NCBI GenBank assembly: GCA_031769625.1
Contig: JAUIMM010000534.1
Span: forward strand, 11,139,001 to 11,203,000
DNA length: 64,000 bases
Source of the DNA: Taudactylus pleione
Lineage: Eukaryota; Chordata; Amphibia; Anura; Myobatrachidae
Direction of reading: 5' to 3'
Shown here: piece by piece, positions 11,086-22,038 of the stretch
Layout of the letters: each line of letters opens with the position of its first letter
How positions within the stretch are numbered: position 1 is the first letter of the stretch
Translations under genes and position numbers: made by a program
The notes under the pieces: model-generated
Told to the model about the DNA's origin: nothing
Databases searched by the model: none
Seen by the model: only the letters and a program-made list of their open reading frames with translations

Positions 11086-11178
11086 TGAGTCAGATGCAGA
11101 ATGCACTTGGCAATGCAGGTATTTGGAGACTGAATTAGATGCAGGATGCACTTGGTAATGCCGGTAACAGGAGACTGA

Positions 11179-11745
11179 GGGCCTGATTCAGACCCGCTCG
11201 CGAGCGCTAAGTGCTCGCAAGCGGGTTGGTCTTGGGCTGGTGCGCATGCGCACGATGGACCCAGCTCCATCGTGCACATGCGCGAGACCCGGATAGGGAC
11301 GGGAAAGCCGTCGCTATGGGTCTCGCTACAAAGGGGGCGTGCTGTCACTCACCATCGATGCCCCCTTTGTAGCGAGACCCATAGCGATGGCTTGCCTTTG
11401 GTCGGCGTGCCTGACCAGACCGAGGCGTTCCCATGGGAACGCCTACCATCTGGGGCCGGCCCCACTGACATCACAAGTGATGTCAGTGGGAGTGCTTTTG
11501 GCTCTGATAGAGCCAAAAGCACTCCAGGGTTTGCGGCAGACGAGACCCTACCACAAGGGTCTCGTCTCAAGCCCGATGGTCACGATGGTCTTGACCATCG
11601 CGACCATCTTTTTGGCCGCTCGCTATAGCTGTGGGTGGTCACCCACAGCTATGCGAGCGGCCAGGAGGCCGCTGTAAAAAAAGAGAGGGAGGGCACTGAT
11701 TCAGAGCGAGCTCACTGAAAGAGCGTCCGGCTCTGAATCAGGCCC
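11179..11745 (-). mobile_element. Hairpin-chain element, full copy
   Basis: Flanked by TGA (11176-11178, 11746-11748). It has the full series of stems in the opposite orientation to the 9303 copy. The GCGCATGCGCACGATGG stem and the ACATCACAAGTGATGT palindrome are clear. The segment near 11330-11400 has lost one arm of a stem and carries a second CGAGACCCATAGCGATGGC block. Confidence 0.85.
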
Positions 11746-11783
11746 TGAATTAGATGCAGCATGCACTTGGTAATGCAGGTATA

Positions 11784-12267
11784 GGGACTGATTCAGCTTG
11801 GATCACAGTTGCTAATGTGTACGCTATCTTTCGATTGTTGCGTACTGCGCATGCATGAACTCGCCATTTCAAACGCATGGACACCACGCAGGGCATTAGC
11901 AGATTGATTGACAGGCAGAGAGCGTTTGGGGGTGGTGACAGCGGGGTGGTCGGGGAAATGCAGGTGTTACTGTGCTTTTGAACGCTGTTGCATGGGCGTG
12001 CGTAAATTAGCCTGAACTTTCCATGTGACCTGGAAAGTTAGCAATTTGTGAGTAAGGTCTGACCTACCACAATGCAGGGTGTGGGTTCGATGTCCTCGGA
12101 TGTGTCCGATGTTTGGGCGGTGTTATGAATGTGAGTGTAAGCAGGGGGCATGTGTATGTTAGCCTTGCGACGGCATTACAAATGCAGCATTTGCATATAT
12201 TCGCCTAAGACCTGCCTACAGAATTGTACACAAGTTAGCAACTGCGATCCAAGTGTGAATCAGGCCC
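11784..12267. mobile_element. GGCCTGATTCAG element, D family, best copy
   Basis: The ends GGGACTGATTCAGCTTGGAT and ATCCAAGTGTGAATCAGGCC are inverted repeats. The interior has CAACAATCGAAAG-like, GATTGACAGGCAGAGAGCGT and GCATGGGCGTGCGTAAATTA blocks shared with 4490-4999, 25588-26150, 29026-29449 and 33782-34259. It sits in another unit of the 46-bp repeat, but the flanking triplets (ATA, AGA) do not match exactly. Confidence 0.75.
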
Positions 12268-12330
12268 AGAGTCAGATACACAATGAACTTGGTAATGCAG
12301 GAAACTGGAGACAGATGCAATAAGCAACAG

Positions 12331-12655
12331 GAGCCAGGATACTCATTGCTATGAGAGTGCTGTTCTGGCAATGAGCATAGCACCAGATAGGGTTTAAATA
12401 GGGCGTTCCTTGTGAGACAATCCAAGATGGCAGCACCCATGTTCCGCAACCGCAGGAATCGCCAGTACAGATCTCCAGGGCCGCATGGAGATAGGCAAGT
12501 CCAGCCCTCAGGAATGCCAGCAGCTACCAGGGGGGACATGGATGATCATATATGGGTGCAGGGTGCACCGCACACCCTTCACCCATTATAGATATGCCCC
12601 TGCATCTTTTGCATCAGGGATAATATGAGATATAGTAAGAACTTACTCTTGTTAT
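12331..12655. other. Unassigned DNA with a short inverted repeat
   Basis: A short segment (12545-12595) reads GTGCAGGGTGCACCGCACAC, close to 26905-26985, where a related GGGTGCAGGGTGTGCGGCAC segment occurs. Nothing else recognised. Confidence 0.4.
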
Positions 12656-12660
12656 CTCTA

Positions 12661-12796
12661 TTTCTACGAAGTCCATAGGGTTCCACAGGATGCCTTGGGG
12701 TATAGGCAATGGCGGCAGACATCGGGCACCTCAGGGTTAATTTTTCAGCCTCCCTGGAGGCACTGGGGTCCCGCCCCTGAGCCAAGGCAATCCAGT
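12661..12796 (+). repeat. DIRS inverted terminal repeat, left
   Basis: Pairs in inverted orientation with 18230-18381. Shared blocks include GGCGGCAGACATC, TTTTTCAGCCTCCC and GCCCCTGAGCCAAGGCAA. Part of it (the CTATGGACTTCGTAGAAATA block) occurs again inverted at 12955-12990. A partial direct copy (CAGGGTCCATAGGGTATCCA) follows at 13021, resembling the internal complementary regions of DIRS elements. Confidence 0.75.
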
Positions 12797-13139
12797 TACG
12801 TAACAAGCCATATGCCAAAGCAGGAGAACAAAGAGAGAGAAGACAGTCTGGAACACACAAGAATCACATTCTCACCAGAAGGAGACGGAAAAACCGGTGA
12901 CCAGAACAAAGCCCATCTGCAGTACAGGTGCGACAGGACGAGAGTCCTGTGAAACCCTATGGACTTCGTAGAAATAGAGATAACAAGGGTAAGTTCTTAC
13001 CATAGCTCATATTTTCTACTTCAGGGTCCATAGGGTATCCACAGGATACCTTGGGGATATCCCAAAGCAGTATCCTTTAAGGGTGGGGACGCTCCTGTGC
13101 TGAAAGGAGAATCCGTGCCCAAAGAAAGCATCCTGAGAG

Positions 13140-14416
13140 GCGGAGGTATCGAATGTATAATACCTCACAAAGGTATGGACAGAAGACCACGTGGCTGCCT
13201 AGCAAAGCTGAACAGCAGAGGCACCACGGTGAGCTGCCCACGAAGGACCCACAGACCGAGTAGAACGAGCCCTAACAGAGGATGGTACAGGAAGGCCCTC
13301 CTGAGTGTAAGCCTCAGAAATCACCATGCGAATCCATCCTGTCAAAGTTTGCTTAGTGGCAGGCCAACCCTTCTTACGGAAACCATAGAGGTCAAACAGA
13401 GTCCAACTTCCGAAAAGAATTGGTATGGTCAACATAAATACTGAGAGCACGTACCACATCCAAGGAGGCCTCACCAGCCGAGAGGTCCGGGGAATTAAAG
13501 GCCGGCACTATAATCTCCTCATTAATGTGGAAACTAGATACCACCTTAGGTAGGAAACCAGGGAGAGTGCGAAGCACCGCCCTATCCCTATGAAAAATCA
13601 GAAAGGGAGGGTGACATGAGAGAGCCCCCAATTCTGACACCCTTCTGGCCTAAGCAATGGCCAGAAGAAACACAGTCTTAGCTGTAAGCCATTTTAAATT
13701 CACTGAGCTCAGTGGTTCAAATGGTGGTCCTTGGAGAGCCCTCAGGACCACAGCCAAATCCCAAGGAGCCACTGGTGGAACAAGGGAGGCTGAATATGAA
13801 GAACACCTTGCAGAAAGGTGCGGAAATCAGGAAGAGTAGCAATCCTACGCTGAAACTATACTGACAGGGCAGAAACTTGCACCTTCAGGGAAGCAAGGTG
13901 AAGACCGTGATCTAAGCCCACCTGTAGGAAAGCCAGAACCCTGGATATCCTGGACACCTGAGGATCATAGCCATTAGGGCAACACCATTCAAAGAAAGTA
14001 TGCCACACTCTGGTAAATTCTTGCAGCAGCAGGCTTCCGAGCTCTGAGCATGGTGTTAACTACAGAGCTGGAAAAACCCCCGGACCTTAAAAGGGCTGTC
14101 TCAACAGCCACGCCGTCACAGACAGACAACCCAGGTCCGGGTAATGGCAAGGACTTTGAGACGATAGGTCCGGACATCGAGGCAACAGCATAGGAGTGTC
14201 TATGGAGAGACTCCGAAGATCTGAGTACCAGTGATGTCTGGGCCACACTGAAGCTATCAACAGGAGCATGCCTCCTGCTTGCTTGAACTTCTGAAGTACT
14301 CGAGGAAGAAGGGAGAATGGAGGGAAGAGGTACGCAAATTGGAAGGTCCACCGTGCCGACAGATTGTCTACCAGAAGAGCCTCCTCATCTCTTGTTCTTG
14401 ACCCATACACAGTCAA
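13140..14416 (-). pseudogene. DIRS tyrosine recombinase remnant
   Basis: Pieces in different frames make up the integrating enzyme. The N-terminal part (13989-14351) has LLRSGGFSSSVVNTMLRARK followed by PAAARIYQS, typical of DIRS recombinases. The C-terminal part has ASLDVVRALSIYVDHTNSFRK (13392-13640), KKGWPATKQTLTGWIRMVI (13199-13474) and WSSVHTFVRYYTFD near 13145-13195. The last block carries the likely catalytic tyrosine. The family's H-x-x-R box reads R-S-T-R here, so the catalytic histidine appears lost. Several frame breaks separate the pieces. Confidence 0.8.
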
Positions 14417-14739
14417 CTTGTTGTCATGTCAGGAGGCCATGAGCTTTATCTCTGGAAGGCCCCACTTATTCACTAGCAATTAAAACACCTCCTGGTGAAG
14501 AGACCATTCCCCTGGATGCACGTCCTGATGGCTGAGGAAGTCTGCTTCCCAGTTGAGGACTCCTGGTATGAACACTGCCGAGACGGCTGGGAGATTGCCT
14601 TCCGCCCAAGCCAGAATGCGGGACATCTATGTCAGGGCCGACTGACTTCTGGTTCCTTCTTGGCGGTTTATGTAAGCCACTGTGGTGGCGTAGTCTGACT
14701 GGACTTGCACAGGTTTTCCATGAAGAACTAGTCTAGCTT

Positions 14740-15184
14740 GCTGAAGAGCTCCGAATACCACTTGAAGCACCAATATGTTGATTGGAAGAGCAGATTCTGC
14801 TGTCGGCCACCTTCCCTAAAGAAGTGTGGACCTGTCACAGCCCCCCAACCTCAGAGACTGGTGTCCGTCATCAGGAGGACCCAGTCCGAGTTCCAAAAGG
14901 GGCGTCCCTTGTTGAGGTGGGACGCCTGTAGCCACCAAGCCAGAGACAGCCATACCTCTGGATAAAGCACCATTGTCAGTGCCTTTATCCGATGGGGCAA
15001 CCCATTCCATCTGGAGAAGATCAACTTCTGCAGAGGTCTGGAGTAAAAACTGGGCATACTCTACCATGGTGAACTTCGACACCATGGATCCCAGTAACCT
15101 CATTGTCGAGAGAAGGGACACTAGGCGACTCTGAAGACAAATATGAATCTTTGCCTGTAAAGCAGAGATCTTTTTCTCTGTCAC
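14740..15184 (-). pseudogene. DIRS RNase H remnant
   Basis: The minus strand encodes STMRLLGSMVS, then a connection, then FWNSDWVLLMTDTSL followed by a GWG-type block. This is the RT thumb and the first RNase H acidic motif of DIRS elements. Two frames alternate, which shows small indels. Confidence 0.7.
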
Positions 15185-15295
15185 AAAGATCCTTCATTGT
15201 CTGTGAGGAACCACTTCCAGTTTATCAGCCAGCCGTGATTCTGCAACACAGATATGGTCCGTTGCAGATGGCCCTGAAGTACCCCATAGACCCTG

Positions 15296-16153
15296 CTAAT
15301 AGCAGAAGGTCATCCAGATAGGGTAACAGGTGGACCCCTGCATCCGCAGATGGGCTGCCATAACTGCCATGACCTTGGTAAACACCCGAGGTGCCGTGGA
15401 AAGGCCAAAGGGCAGTACCTGAAACCAGAAATGTTGATTGACCACTGCGAACCTGAGGAACCGCTGGTGAGCTGAAGCCACTGGGACATGCAGGTAGGCA
15501 TTCTGAATGTCCAAGAACACCATAAAATCCCTAGGCTCAACAACCAATATGATGGAACGTAGGGTCTCCATCCTGAACCAAGGGACCCTCAAAGACTTGT
15601 CGAGGGACTTGAGGTTGAGAATAGGCCGATAGGACCCATTGGGTATCAGAACCAGAATGAGGTTGGATGTAAAACCCTGTTCCTCTCAGAGGCAACGAAA
15701 AAGGCACTACAACCCCTGCTTGGAGCATACTTTCTGGAATTCCATGGCCTTGTCTTGAACTGACTGAAGGCCTGTGGCGAAAAACCGGCTGGGAGGCCTT
15801 CTGCGGAAGGAGATGGCGTACCCGTGAGAGACCACTTGTCCTACCCAAGTGTCTGTAGTAGTCTGATACCAGCACTGGGTGAACTGAAGAAGTCGGCCTC
15901 CCACCCTGAGATCCCCCAGGGGGAGGCCCGTCCCATCAGGCTTAGGGCATACCATCAGATGTGAAAGACGGGCATCTGGTATGCCAAGCCTGTTTTTTTG
16001 GCTTGGTAGTCTACCTGACCCTGACGGTCTAGGAAAGGACTGTTCTCTGGACTTACCCTGAACCCAACAAGGCCAAAATGACAAAGTCCCAGACACTGAA
16101 GGAACTTGGGCTGATGGTAGACATGCGGATTTAGCTGCTGCCAAAGTGCTCAC
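15296..16153 (-). pseudogene. DIRS reverse transcriptase remnant
   Basis: On the minus strand the fragments run VGGRLLQFTQCW (15875-16000), QAGVVVPFSLPLRGTGFYI (about 15650-15720), RVPWFRMETLRSIILVVE, DFMVFLDIQNAYLHVPVA and FQVLPFGLSTAPRVFTKVMA, and then in another frame LPYLDDLLL near 15300-15320. The last is the YxDD polymerase site. The FGLSTAPRVFTK block is characteristic of DIRS reverse transcriptases. At least two frameshifts break it, one just before the active site. Confidence 0.85.
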
Positions 16154-16350
16154 AATTTTGTCCAGATCAGGGCCAAAGAGGACCTCACCATTAAAGGGTA
16201 AGCATACCCACCCTTTCTTGGAGTCTGCATCTGCTCTCCATGAGCGCCACCACAGTTAGCGGCGCGCCGCGACTGCTGCCGAGGAAATTCTAGAAGACCT
16301 ATAACTAAGGCTGCCTCATTAACATATATGGATCCAAGGCATCTGCCCAT
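16150..16350 (-). pseudogene. DIRS Gag-end remnant
   Basis: A 66-codon frame ends VRSSLALIWTKL directly before the reverse transcriptase region. A hydrophobic LDK-like end of this kind is common at the Gag/RT border in DIRS elements. The rest of Gag (16350-17000) is not readable. Weak on its own, it is supported by its position. Confidence 0.45.
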
Positions 16351-17060
16351 TGTTCCATTCTCTGGCTACCCTGCTTAGTCATAGCTGGTCTGGAAGCCCC
16401 CCCCTGTAAGGGAGTATATGGACTTCCAACAAAGTATCACCTCTTTGCGATACGTAGCATTCGAAAAAACATAGGCATGGTTACCGTACTCACCAGGCAT
16501 GTAATGAACTACAGGAAATGGATAACCTGCAGGTAACATTCCTGTGATATCACTGACGAAGGGAATTCCGCAGAATACCCTTTACACATAAAAGTTTTGC
16601 GCCCGCGAAACCTCGCATTTGCTAAAAGGTCTCACTTTGGTGAAAAAGTATCGCACAGGCGAAACAGTTTAGCTTTGGCGAAAAAGTATCATGCAGGCGA
16701 ATCCCAGACCGCCTACCTAGCGTGGCATAAACGCGAACCTTTGTCGCCGAATCGAAGAGTAGGTGAAAGGGTACAATATGCGGATTCCGCATAAAGCGTG
16801 CCCCATGTTGGCTTAAGGGAAATCCCTGCAACATGGACTGGAGGTAGATGTCAGTCTCTGTACAAGGGTAGAGAGAGAGACAATACTGTGAACACTGCAA
16901 GAACTACCAGGGAGGGACAATTAGCTGTTTCTCCTCACGTACCTGCCTCGTAACAGGCACAGAAGAACAGCAGGGTGTACGTCATACCAGCAGGCACAAC
17001 CGCATGGTAGTAGCACACAGCATGCACTGGGTATATAATGCGACCACATAGCATATACAT

Positions 17061-17067
<7 letters not shown>

Positions 17068-17099
<32 letters not shown>
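17068..17099. repeat. (TA)n microsatellite
   Basis: Alternating AT run inside the non-coding end of the DIRS element. It generates chance frames of repeated Y-I residues on the minus strand. Confidence 0.9.
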
Positions 17100-17104
<5 letters not shown>

Positions 17105-18229
17105 TATAGTAGTAAAGCAAAATACTAGTCCTGTCTGATGCTTGTCAAGCCGCAGGAACTTACTGCATAAATATGGCAGAGTGCAATACCAATTCTCACA
17201 AATACATAGCTTACATAAATGTGAGAAACCCTCAGTGTTCACATCACCCTACGCTAACAGTACTGAGCATGTGGTACATTTTAGCTGAGGAGAATAATCA
17301 CGTTCACTCTCAGACATGATGTGTAACCAATGTGTATGTGACGCATCACACAGAAAAACACTTTTCATTTTAACTGTGAGGCAATAAGCACCCTGCAGCA
17401 CTGCACCGCAAGGGAGAGAAAGACAGGGATAGTAAAATGGCTGACAGTCAGAAGTGAAGTACAGTCGGACAGCGCTAGCATATAGTCACAAACAATGCAG
17501 AAATAAATCACCTGCACTACAAGCGCTATGATCAACTCTGCAGACACAGAGCCTGGTAGGAAACAGCGCTGCATACACTGACCTCATCGGAGGAGAGGTA
17601 TGCGGGGGACCCGGACCGCGATGCCCCCTGTATCAGAATCCAGCAGTGTTCACCACTTTTATAAAATGGCTGCCAAGGAGCTGATAGGAGACAGGCCTGG
17701 GGGAGGAACGCTGCCACAGCCCGCCAGACCGCTGTGGAAAGGCACTGTGCAGCGGGAGAGGCGCCTCCTGTGAAACAGGGAAAGCACACACCCCTGGCAT
17801 CCTATTAACCCCTGGGACACTGAAGCATTTTCCATGCTGCTGCAGCCCGCTGTCCCTGGTGGTCTAGTGGAAGCAGAGGATCAGTACCTTGCTCCATATG
17901 CAGCCTGTCTCCAGGGAGCCCCCTGCCTAGGGACAAATAAGACTGTGAATCAGCGGGAACCCAACGCTTACCTGAATCCCCATGAATCCGGCCACAATCT
18001 GGAATACCGGAGTCCCCGCTAGCGGAGACCCTGGTACTCGCCACCATCTCCGGATCAGTACCGGCGTTCTGGCCCGGCGGGGTGAAGGAGCGGCAGCATG
18101 GACCTCTAATTAGCTTGTACATGCTGCCCGCTCATATCATCATAGCAAAAGCTGCTGGAAGAAACTTCAGGGGCTGTCCAACAGCCCCCCTCTGAAGAGG
18201 TGATCCGACCGAGCCGGGCACCTACGAAA

Positions 18230-18381
18230 CTAATTTGCCTTGGCTCAGGGGCGGGGTATAGGAGAGGGACCCCAGTGCATCCTGGGAGGCTGAAAAATGA
18301 ACTCTGAGGTGCCTGATGTCTGCCGCCATCGCCTATAGCCCAAGGTATCCTGTGGATACCCTATGGACCCTGAAGTAGAAA
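18230..18381 (-). repeat. DIRS inverted terminal repeat, right
   Basis: Inverted partner of 12661-12796. It ends CCCTATGGACCCTGAAGTAG, which pairs with the segment starting at 13013. Confidence 0.75.
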
Positions 18382-18947
18382 GAGCTGATTAGCGTACACA
18401 CCGATGATGTCAGATTTGAAACCAAGCGAGCGGATGGGGCATTCCAGCAGCAGAAACCTCTACATATGGGTATATATGTGCTTTTTCTCTTATCGTGCAC
18501 ACTGTGCTGGAGCAGTTATGGCCGACTTCTGCATCAATCCCAGCATGTACAATCTGCTGCAAATTAGACCTACAAATGTCAGGCACTTATATATTATTCA
18601 CATGAAACAGTATCTCACGGATATATAAACATTTCACTTCAAATCCTAAAGTAAACCTAATAAAACATTTTTTTCACAGAAAGTTGACATTGGAGAAATT
18701 TGAAACAATGAAGAAAGATGTTTAAATAATAAAGTATCAACAGGCATCAGCTCACATTTGGCTTTAATAAATTCTGTCCATCGACAAGGCCTGAGGTTTA
18801 CCCGGCTGCAGGTTTATTTCAGAAAGTATTTGGATACATATTTTTTATAGGGGCTTTTAGTTTTGTTTCTATCGCACCTCGGAGGTGCTGCATTGGTGTA
18901 AAATCCCGGCATTACAAGGAGCATTGTAGCAGACTGTCCCTCACCAG
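18382..18947. other. Unassigned DNA
   Basis: AT-rich; nothing recognised. Confidence 0.5.
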
Positions 18948-18949
18948 GG

Positions 18950-19112
18950 GGCTGATTCTAAGTCACACAGATCTCTCCTCACTGACGCAAATGGTGACAT
19001 TATGCATACAGCACATGCCCAGGCGATACTGCATTAACATAAAGTGGTAAAACAGGCTTTCTAGGCAGCCTGCGACTACAGCCACTGTGCGTGCAATTGA
19101 GAATCAGCCGCC
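18950..19112. repeat. Short inverted-repeat element
   Basis: Ends GGCTGATTCTAAGTCACAC and GTGCAATTGAGAATCAGCC are imperfect inverted repeats. They resemble the GGCCTGATTCAG ends seen elsewhere but are diverged. Confidence 0.5.
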
Positions 19113-20039
19113 AGATGAGCTTCGGATCTTTATTTTAAGTTACATTTCTTCCCCAGAGCAGCTGTTTCACAAATGTTAATGTTCTATCCTTGGTATATTT
19201 ATCAATAAGTTTTTTATACTCTAATGGCTGCCATACAGTCATAGACCTCAGCAACTCTTTCCCATGCTTACAGTATATTTGGTTTGATGCTTTAACATTT
19301 TAAGACATCTTCGCTCTTTCTAGAACCTGCTGTTGTCAATTCTTATTGCCATAGAGCCACTGGCTCGGAAATGCGGCCCATAAAACTTTTTGCTTTGAGT
19401 TTGCGCGCTGAAATAATACTTAAGAAGGACAATTTATTTTAAAGCTGTCATATCTGTGACATTTTTTTTAACAGCCCATACAATAAAAATATATTAATAC
19501 TAATATTCAAGAGCAAAAAATATAGTGCAATCTTTCCCCCAAAAATATAAAATATTTGCTTAAATAGACTAAAACAATATAAAAGTTAAGTACAGTTGTG
19601 CAACTGGCAGGTTACTATGATATTAAATCCTCTCTTCTTTTTGCTCACATCTCTATGGGGTACAAGCAAATATGAGCCAGGTTTCCTTGCTGGATAACTT
19701 GCATTGTATTAGCGTGATAGGTACCAACAGAACCTTGTGCTAACTGAATTTCTCCATAAGAAGTTGAATATTTTGCATCAAACAGACTACATGAAACCAA
19801 GAACAGCATCAGTGTTACATAAGGAGGAAGAGCTACTCTTCTGTTTAAATACTGTAGGTGATTACTGATCCCTGAGAAATGGTTTGAACTGCCTCCAGCT
19901 AGTGACGGGAAGTCTATAGTATTTAATAAGAAGTTTGACAAAGTAATGTAAAACATGTACATATGGGATGGTACCTAAGGGTTTTTCCCTAGGACCAACC
20001 ACCATACTACGAGATCCTTATCTGTGACACCACTGTTAT
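19113..20039. other. Unassigned AT-rich DNA
   Basis: No repeat recognised. A 105-codon frame on the minus strand (19645-19962) has no family resemblance and is probably chance. This is one of the few segments that might be single-copy DNA. Confidence 0.45.
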
Positions 20040-20430
20040 GCTGGCCATACACCTGCACGATTTCAGGCTGATTGCCCGATTTTCGATGTGTCGTACGCTG
20101 AATCGTGTAGAAATCGTGTATTTTTAAAGTAGGATACGATCCAATGCGCACTCCCGCAGCTCTTCATATGCTCAGATGTGCAGCCCATATGATCCATATT
20201 ATTGTGTGCAGATCGTACTGTGTATTTTGTGCATGCGATGCATTGTGCGTCCATTCATGTAATTTCAATGAAATTTTCCTGATGAGCATGTGAGGCACAC
20301 GACCGATCATATGACAGATCGTGTGCTAAGAAAAACAACAAGTCATGCGGCCGGGACTGCCAGGGAGCTCCAGGGAGTGGTAAGGTGAATCTTATCTAAT
20401 GCTAGTCGTACTAGTGTATGGCCTGCATTA
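20040..20430. mobile_element. Short inverted-repeat element ending GGCCATACAC
   Basis: GCTGGCCATACACCTGCACG at the left is matched by AGTGTATGGCCTGC at the right. The interior holds repeated CGATTT and ATCGTGT blocks in both orientations. No coding capacity; a non-autonomous DNA element is likely. Confidence 0.6.
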
Positions 20431-21215
20431 GTTAGGAGTGACAAAGAGGCACTTACTTCTTGGAGACAATTGATATCATCTTAGAAAAGATATCTAGATG
20501 TGAAGGGCACAATTAAAAGACTATATAGATAAGCTTTAGTTCATGAAATATAAACCTGCTTTAAGAACTATGAACAGATCTAAATTTACTAAGGGCCCTC
20601 TTGGTGTGGTCATTGTCTGTATGTATCCCCAGGTGCGGTGTGGAAGGGACCTGTCCTAGGGGAGCAGCACTTGTTGACGAACAAAAGAATTTGAGTTTTT
20701 ATTTGAACTTCATAATATTTATCTAATAGCGCAGGATAAATGTATTGGGTATATATCCACTCAAATTGTACAAAATTAATAGGGGTTACGGATTACATAA
20801 AATCATCAAACAAATCACCTATACTTGATTTGATGACTATAATGCAGGTAAGATTTTGTATGAATAGATTAATATTTGAGCTAAATAATCCCACTGTTTG
20901 TGTAAGACTTTGCCTGCATTGTCAACAATGCAATTATCTAAATTATTTATGTATCTACAAAGAAATTAAATACTTGCTACATCCACAAAGAAATGATTTA
21001 ACTTTTTAGTGACTTGGAGGGAGAAGCAGAATTGCACTCAAGTCTGTTTTGCGGATGGATCTATGGGCGATCTCTACTTGCAGCTGAATGGGCGTAACTA
21101 GGTGGCATGGGGGCATTTGCATGTAGGCTAAGTTGAGTGAGGGGTGTTGAAGACATGTAGACAGTAGTGCGAAGTCGGCCGAGTTGGGGGTATGCAGGGA
21201 TCCATCTGATTTCAG
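20431..21215. other. Unassigned DNA
   Basis: No gene or repeat recognised. Confidence 0.5.
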
Positions 21216-21219
21216 ATGC

Positions 21220-21400
21220 ATACAGTGTCGGACCGGGGCATTAAGGGCCCACCAGGGAAATGTAGCCGCAGGGGCCTGCTGAAAGGGTGTGACCCACCAC
21301 TGGTAGGTGTGGTCATCAATGGGAGGGGTGTGACCATCCCACAAAGGACATGGCATATTATGCATTCCCAGATTGCCAGGCACAGCTCTGTGCCCAGTTT
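21220..21400 (+). repeat. Interspersed repeat fragment
   Basis: Begins ACAGTGTCGGACCGGGGCAT then TAAGGGCCCACCAGGG, resembling DNA-element ends that are common in frog and fish genomes. The inverted right end is not visible, so it is a fragment. Confidence 0.4.
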
Positions 21401-21404
21401 AGTC

Positions 21405-21455
<51 letters not shown>

Positions 21456-21458
21456 TAA
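21405..21458. repeat. (TAA)n microsatellite
   Basis: About 17 TAA units, nearly perfect. Confidence 0.95.
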
Positions 21459-21835
21459 TTACAGTAGTTATCATTCTTTCTCTTACATATGCCTATCAGC
21501 TGAAAATCCATGATCTTTCTTATTGAAAATTATGTATTTGAGGATGTAAATGCAGAGATATAGGAATATTAAGAAAAAAGTAAGCATATAGGTGTCACCT
21601 TAAAGAAACAAACCTTATTCACTAAAAATCACAATCAAACATAAAGAACATACATCAAAAGAAATAAGTACTACAATGTGGTAATGGTAAAACAAATAAT
21701 GTCAAGAAAATAAATTTAAAAAAAGCAAATAAAAAATGTATGGAGAGGAGTAAATTAAAACTAAAACAGAAAAAAAATAAGAATAAGATACGAAATAAGA
21801 AATCCAAAAATAAGTACTGGTTATAACTGGTTATA
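21459..21835. other. A-rich unassigned DNA
   Basis: Very A-rich on the plus strand; nothing recognised. Confidence 0.5.
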
Positions 21836-21837
21836 TA

Positions 21838-21975
21838 TATATTTTTATTATTTATTATTTATTACCAGTTATTTATATAGTGCACACATATTCCGCAGCG
21901 CTTTACAGAGAATATCTTACCATTCACATCAGTCCCTGCCCCAGTGGAGCTTACAATCTATATTCCCTATTACAT
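21838..21975 (-). repeat. Interspersed repeat with AGCGCTTTACA motif
   Basis: Contains TATATAGTGCACACATATTC, CGCAGCGCTTTACAGAGAAT and CCAGTGGAGCTTACAATCTA. This combination is common in interspersed repeats of fish and amphibians. Class uncertain from a single copy. Confidence 0.5.
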
Positions 21976-21997
21976 GCTCACACACCTACACACTAAG

Positions 21998-21998
21998 G

Positions 21999-22035
<37 letters not shown>
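21998..22035. repeat. (TA)n microsatellite
   Basis: Pure alternating TA run. Confidence 0.9.

Positions 22036-22038
<3 letters not shown>

Larger units (their letters stand above)
8520..12330. repeat. Tandem repeat of about 46 bp, broken by many insertions
   Basis: The unit reads roughly GATGCAGACTGCACTTGGTA then ATGCAGGTAACTGGAAACTG and AGTCA. Recognisable units or part-units lie near 8540-8585, 9262-9302, 9840-9932, 10589-10636, 11086-11178, 11746-11783 and 12268-12310. The DNA between them is a LINE fragment and five inverted-repeat elements. With the insertions removed this would be a short array of roughly ten units. Confidence 0.8.
12656..18381 (-). mobile_element. DIRS-type retrotransposon, decayed
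   Basis: A 5.7-kb element with inverted terminal repeats of about 135-145 bp (12661-12796 and 18230-18381). On the minus strand the order is Gag-like remnant, reverse transcriptase, RNase H, tyrosine recombinase. DIRS elements integrate with a tyrosine recombinase and so make no target duplication and carry no integrase; the order here fits that group. The reading frames contain many frameshifts and stops, so the copy is inactive. A (TA)n microsatellite at about 17068-17099 and several hundred bases of non-coding DNA (16590-18220) lie on the Gag side. Confidence 0.85.
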
